Shown here piece after piece: positions 61,072 through 64,000 of a DNA stretch of 64,000 nucleotides. The translations under genes and the position numbers were made by a program. Position 1 is the first letter of the stretch; each line of letters begins with the position of its first letter. This DNA is from Conexibacter stalactiti. GTDB taxonomy: Bacteria; Actinomycetota; Thermoleophilia; Solirubrobacterales; Solirubrobacteraceae. The DNA is taken from NCBI RefSeq assembly GCF_035967765.1, contig NZ_JAYWIT010000007.1. One strand, written 5' to 3'. A model generated the notes under the pieces. The model had not been told where the DNA came from and did not search any database. It saw only the letters and a list, made by a program, of their open reading frames with translations.

Positions 61072-62217
61072 GTGTTCGGAAGACGACAGCGAGCGGACGC
61101 GGCCGGCGGCCTGGCGATCGGGCTCGACTGCCGCGCGGCGGTCGAGGAGCGCGGCGGGCGCGGGACGGTCGTGCGCGAGCAGTTGCGCACGCTCGCCGCC
61201 GGCGACGCCGACCACCGCTTCCTGCTCTACGCCCGCGAGCGCTGGGACGAGGTCGAGCTCGACGAGCGCTTCACCTGGGTCCTGCTGCCCGGGCCGGACC
61301 CGCTCTGGCACGTGCGCGCGGCCGACCACGCCAACGGCCGCTGCGACGTCTACCTCTCGACCAACAGCTACCTGACCGCCTGGTTCCTGCGGATCCCGGC
61401 GGTGCTGATGGCGATGGACATGACGACCTTCGACCGCCGCCTGTCGCCGAAGCGCAGCTCGATGGTGATCGAACGCGCGACGCTGCCGTGGGCGCTGCGC
61501 CGCGCGGCCGCCGTGATCGCGATCTCGCAGGCGACCGCCGACGACCTCGTCGCGCGCTTCCCGCGCGCCGCGCCGCTGGTCGTCGTCGCGCCGCTGGCCG
61601 CCTCCGACGGCTTCCGCGGCGCGACCGGCGCCGACGTCGCGCGCGTCCGCGAGCGCCACGCGCTCGAAGGCCCGTACGTGCTGTCGGTCGGCACGCTGGA
61701 GCCGCGCAAGAACCTGCCGCGACTGATCGAGGCGTTCGCGGGACTGACCGACACCGAGCGGCGCGGGGCGCGGCTGGCGCTGGTCGGGGCGCGCGGCTGG
61801 GAGCGCGACGAGCTCGACGTGGTGCTCGCGCGCCATCCCGACCTCGTGCAGGTGCTCGGCTTCGTCGACGAGGAGGACCTCGCCGGCCTCTACAGCGGCG
61901 CCGAGCTGTTCGCGTACCCGTCGATCTACGAGGGCTTCGGGCTGCCGCTGCTGGAGGCGATGCACGCCGGCACGGCGGTGCTGACCTCGCCGGTCTCGAG
62001 CCTGCCGGAGGTCGCCGGCGAGGCGGCGATCTACGCCGATCCGCACGACGTCGCGGCGCTGCGCGCGGCGCTCGCGCGCGGGCTCGGCGACGAGGAGCTG
62101 GTCGCGCGGCTGGCGCGGGAGGGCCGTCGGCGGGCCGCCGGCTTCTCGTGGGAGCGCCACGTCGAGACGACGCTGGAGACGCTCGTCGCGGCCGCGCGCC
62201 GCGCGCCGTCGCGGTGA
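61072..62217 (+). CDS. GT4-family glycosyltransferase
   Basis: 381-residue GT-B retaining glycosyltransferase. The acceptor domain begins LAIGLDCRAAVEERGGRGTVVREQL; the donor half shows VLSVGTLEPRKNLPRLIEAF, LALVGARGWE, VQVLGFVDEEDLAGLYSGAELFAYPS and the E-x7-E in YEGFGLPLLEAMHAGTAVLTS. VGTLEPRKN is typical of mannosyltransferase-like GT4 enzymes of polysaccharide loci, and the following gene makes a GDP-mannose derivative. Starts with a GTG at 61072. Confidence 0.92.
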   Translation: MFGRRQRADAAGGLAIGLDCRAAVEERGGRGTVVREQLRTLAAGDADHRFLLYARERWDEVELDERFTWVLLPGPDPLWHVRAADHANGRCDVYLSTNSYLTAWFLRIPAVLMAMDMTTFDRRLSPKRSSMVIERATLPWALRRAAAVIAISQATADDLVARFPRAAPLVVVAPLAASDGFRGATGADVARVRERHALEGPYVLSVGTLEPRKNLPRLIEAFAGLTDTERRGARLALVGARGWERDELDVVLARHPDLVQVLGFVDEEDLAGLYSGAELFAYPSIYEGFGLPLLEAMHAGTAVLTSPVSSLPEVAGEAAIYADPHDVAALRAALARGLGDEELVARLAREGRRRAAGFSWERHVETTLETLVAAARRAPSR

Positions 62218-62237
62218 CGGCCCGCTGCGCCGTTTCG

Positions 62238-62243
62238 TAGGCT
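62238..62243 (+). promoter_or_regulatory. -10 hexamer TAGGCT, leaderless type
   Basis: TAGGCT is 7 bases before the gmd ATG at 62251, with GTGACG 18 bases upstream as a possible -35. Confidence 0.45.
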
Positions 62244-62250
62244 GCTGGCC

Positions 62251-63222
62251 ATGTCATCCCCCAAGAGAGCGCTCATCACCGGGATCACCGGCCAGGACGG
62301 CTCCTACCTCGCCGAGCTGCTGCTCGAGCAGGGGTACGAGGTGCATGGGATGGTGCGCCGCGCCTCCACCGAGAAGTTCGACCGCATCGAGCACCTGCGC
62401 GACCGCATCACCCTCCACCAGGGCGATCTGCTCGACCAGCGCTCGCTCGTCGACACGCTCCGCGCCTCCGCGCCTGAGGAGATCTACAACCTCGCGGCGA
62501 TGAGCTTCGTGGCGCTCTCGTGGGTGCAGCCGACGCTGACCGCCGACTTCACCGGCGTCGGCGTCACGCGGATGCTCGAAGCGGTTCGCGAGGCGGCGCC
62601 GGAGGCGCGCTTCTACCAGGCCTCCAGCTCCGAGATGTTCGGCAAGGTGCGCGAGGTTCCGCAGAACGAGGAGACGCCGCTCTACCCGCGCTCGCCCTAC
62701 GGCGTCGCGAAGGTCTACGGCCACTTCATCACGATCAACTACCGCGAGTCGTACGACCTGCACGCGACCAGCGGCATCCTCTTCAATCACGAGTCGCCGC
62801 GTCGCGGGCTGGAGTTCGTGACGCGCAAGATCACGTGGCACGCCGCCGCGATCAAGCACGGCCTCAGAGACGAGCTGGCGCTCGGCAACCTCGACGCCAA
62901 GCGCGACTGGGGCTACGCGAAGGACTACGTGCAGGCGATGTGGCTGATGCTGCAGCAGGACACGCCCGAGGACTTCGTGATCGCGACCGGGCAGACCAAC
63001 ACCGTGCGCGAGTGCGTCGAGGTCGCGTTCGACGAGGCCGGTCTCGGCGACTGGGAGAGATACGTGCGGATCGACCCGAGATTCGTGCGCCCGGCCGAGG
63101 TCGACCTGCTGATCGGCGATCCGACGAAGGCGAAGGAGAGACTCGGCTGGGTCCCCGAGACGACCTTCGAGGAGCTGATCCGCCTGATGACGCGCGCCGA
63201 CCTGGCGCTGCTGGCCCCCTAG
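62251..63222 (+). CDS. gmd: GDP-mannose 4,6-dehydratase
   Basis: 323-residue NADP-dependent dehydratase giving GDP-4-keto-6-deoxymannose, the precursor of fucose, rhamnose and related sugars. TGITGQDGSYLAELLL, NLAAMSFVALSW, the catalytic SSSEMFGKV, and Tyr-x3-Lys in SPYGVAKVYGH, then LFNHESPRRGLEFVTRK, are diagnostic for GMD. The downstream reductase that would complete a deoxysugar is not in the window. Its TAG stop overlaps the stop of the convergent methyltransferase in a shared CTAG. Confidence 0.95.
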   Translation: MSSPKRALITGITGQDGSYLAELLLEQGYEVHGMVRRASTEKFDRIEHLRDRITLHQGDLLDQRSLVDTLRASAPEEIYNLAAMSFVALSWVQPTLTADFTGVGVTRMLEAVREAAPEARFYQASSSEMFGKVREVPQNEETPLYPRSPYGVAKVYGHFITINYRESYDLHATSGILFNHESPRRGLEFVTRKITWHAAAIKHGLRDELALGNLDAKRDWGYAKDYVQAMWLMLQQDTPEDFVIATGQTNTVRECVEVAFDEAGLGDWERYVRIDPRFVRPAEVDLLIGDPTKAKERLGWVPETTFEELIRLMTRADLALLAP

Positions 63223-64000
63223 GGCCGGCGGTCGCAGGCGAACGGGCTGCGCCGGCGCCACGGGGCGTCGGCGGCCAGCACGGCCGCGTTGTCGGGCGTC
63301 GCGCCGTCGGCGACGAAGCGGCCGAGCACGAAGGTGTCGTGCGGGTGGCGCACGGCCATCCGGTGGACCTGCACGCCGGCGCGGTCGAGCAGGCGCAGGA
63401 GCGCCTCGCCGTCGAAGACGTGGTGGTGCAGCAGCCGCGTGTTGAGGTTGTCCCGTCGTGCCGCCTCCCACTGCTCGCGCGGCGAGTCGTCGGCGTCGCG
63501 TGCGCGGTCGTGCAGCCGCAGCGTCTCGTCGAGGTGCGTGAGGTCGTCCTCGCCGGTGCCGGCCGTCTGGTCGGCGACGATGTGGTCGAGCGTCGTGACC
63601 GCGCGCCGATGGTCGAACGTTCCGGCGTAGTGGGGCGCGACCATCAGGACCCAGCCCTCCGGCACGAGCACGCGCCGCCAGGCGGCCAGCTCAGCCAGCG
63701 GGTTGGCGAAGTGCTCGATCACGTGCGACGTCAGCAGCACGTCCCAATTGGCGTCCGGCAGGCCCTCCAGCTCACCGCGCTCGACGACGACGAGCTTGCC
63801 GGCGGGCGTGCCGTCGGGCGCGTAGGGAGCCGCTTCGTCGAGTCTGTGCCAGGCCGTGTCGGCCCGCCACTGGACCGCGTCGCAGCTCGCCAGCCGCGGG
63901 TAGACGGGGCAGATGCCGTCGCGCTTGAAGCGATCGGTCGGGCCGCCGACCTCGAGCCCGCGCAGCCCGCCGAGCGGTGCGACGAAGCCGTCCGGCAGCG
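63219..64000 (-). CDS. class I SAM methyltransferase (5' end beyond window)
   Basis: The frame is open from the stop at 63219 to the edge of the window, so the gene continues past 64000 and only the C-terminal ~260 residues are seen. LLTSHVIEHFANPLAELAAWRRVLVPEGWVLMVAPHYAGTFDHRR carries the methyltransferase motif region of Methyltransf_11-like enzymes, and upstream RGLEVGGPTDRFKRDGICPVYPRL is their usual N-terminal glycine motif. It probably methylates a sugar or other metabolite of the locus. A shorter start at a GTG at 63740 is rejected because it would remove the SAM-binding part. Confidence 0.85.
   Translation of the reverse strand, partial: LPDGFVAPLGGLRGLEVGGPTDRFKRDGICPVYPRLASCDAVQWRADTAWHRLDEAAPYAPDGTPAGKLVVVERGELEGLPDANWDVLLTSHVIEHFANPLAELAAWRRVLVPEGWVLMVAPHYAGTFDHRRAVTTLDHIVADQTAGTGEDDLTHLDETLRLHDRARDADDSPREQWEAARRDNLNTRLLHHHVFDGEALLRLLDRAGVQVHRMAVRHPHDTFVLGRFVADGATPDNAAVLAADAPWRRRSPFACDRRP

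Overview
The window is a 64 kb stretch of very high-GC bacterial chromosome (codon third positions almost all G or C). Gene content points to an actinobacterium, most likely of the Thermoleophilia / Solirubrobacterales (Conexibacter-like) branch; that placement is inference from family knowledge, not a database result. Supporting signs are a LigC-type ATP-dependent ligase, a BfrB-type ferritin, a MoaD-MoaE fusion (MoaX), actinobacterial acyl-CoA carboxylase subunits, ferredoxin-type sulfite reductase with an APS reductase, and several TetR regulators. No phage, insertion sequence, CRISPR array, tRNA or rRNA was seen.

Layout. 0-9 kb: a NarL-type two-component pair, a secreted protein, LigC ligase with an EamA permease, a LysR regulator, an SDR oxidoreductase, a DtxR/MntR-type metal regulator and a PLP aminotransferase. 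9-16.6 kb: sucCD, a HAD hydrolase with an MBL hydrolase, an operon of acyl-CoA carboxylase alpha subunit, hotdog protein and GNAT acetyltransferase, and a PAP2-type membrane enzyme. 16.6-23.1 kb: a minus-strand sulfate assimilation operon, sir - HAD - cysH - tauE - cysD - cysN, preceded by a small AccE-like gene. 23.4-36.5 kb: a GT-C membrane protein with a GDSL esterase, the carboxyltransferase subunit, a very large cysteine-module secreted protein divergent from a collagen-tailed phosphoesterase, a methylmalonyl-CoA mutase large subunit, MoaX and TenA. 36.5-64 kb: ferritin, then an envelope-polysaccharide region (UDP-xylose synthase-like enzyme, initiating sugar transferase, O-antigen ligase with TPR tail, several glycosyltransferases, epimerase, nucleotide-sugar dehydrogenase, WecG/TagA enzyme, PMT-like transferase, FkbM methyltransferase, GDP-mannose dehydratase and a truncated methyltransferase). 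It is interrupted by a CheR - sensor kinase - receiver operon and by an orphan GAF-PAS-GAF protein next to two related TetR genes.

How the parts fit. Carboxylase alpha (13.8 kb), AccE-like protein (23.2 kb), carboxyltransferase (25.6 kb), mutase (33 kb) and sucCD (9 kb) together trace propionyl-CoA to methylmalonyl-CoA to succinyl-CoA to succinate, though the B12-binding mutase subunit and the epimerase are not in the window. The sulfur operon makes sulfide from sulfate through APS without APS kinase. The polysaccharide region supplies UDP-xylose and GDP-4-keto-6-deoxymannose type donors and the assembly machinery.

Two window-wide patterns stand out. At least 16 genes have a TANNNT hexamer exactly 6 or 7 bases before the start codon and no Shine-Dalgarno sequence, which implies leaderless transcripts and was used here to correct starts. 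A subset of genes, mainly secreted ones, uses AGA as the major arginine codon despite the GC content. There are also two copies of a 50-base inverted-repeat element (GCGAGTTCC-N32-GGAACTCGC) flanking the sulfur operon genes, a shared putative operator in front of the two TetR genes, a 24-base minisatellite inside tenA, and CGTTGC motifs upstream of the three propionyl-CoA genes.
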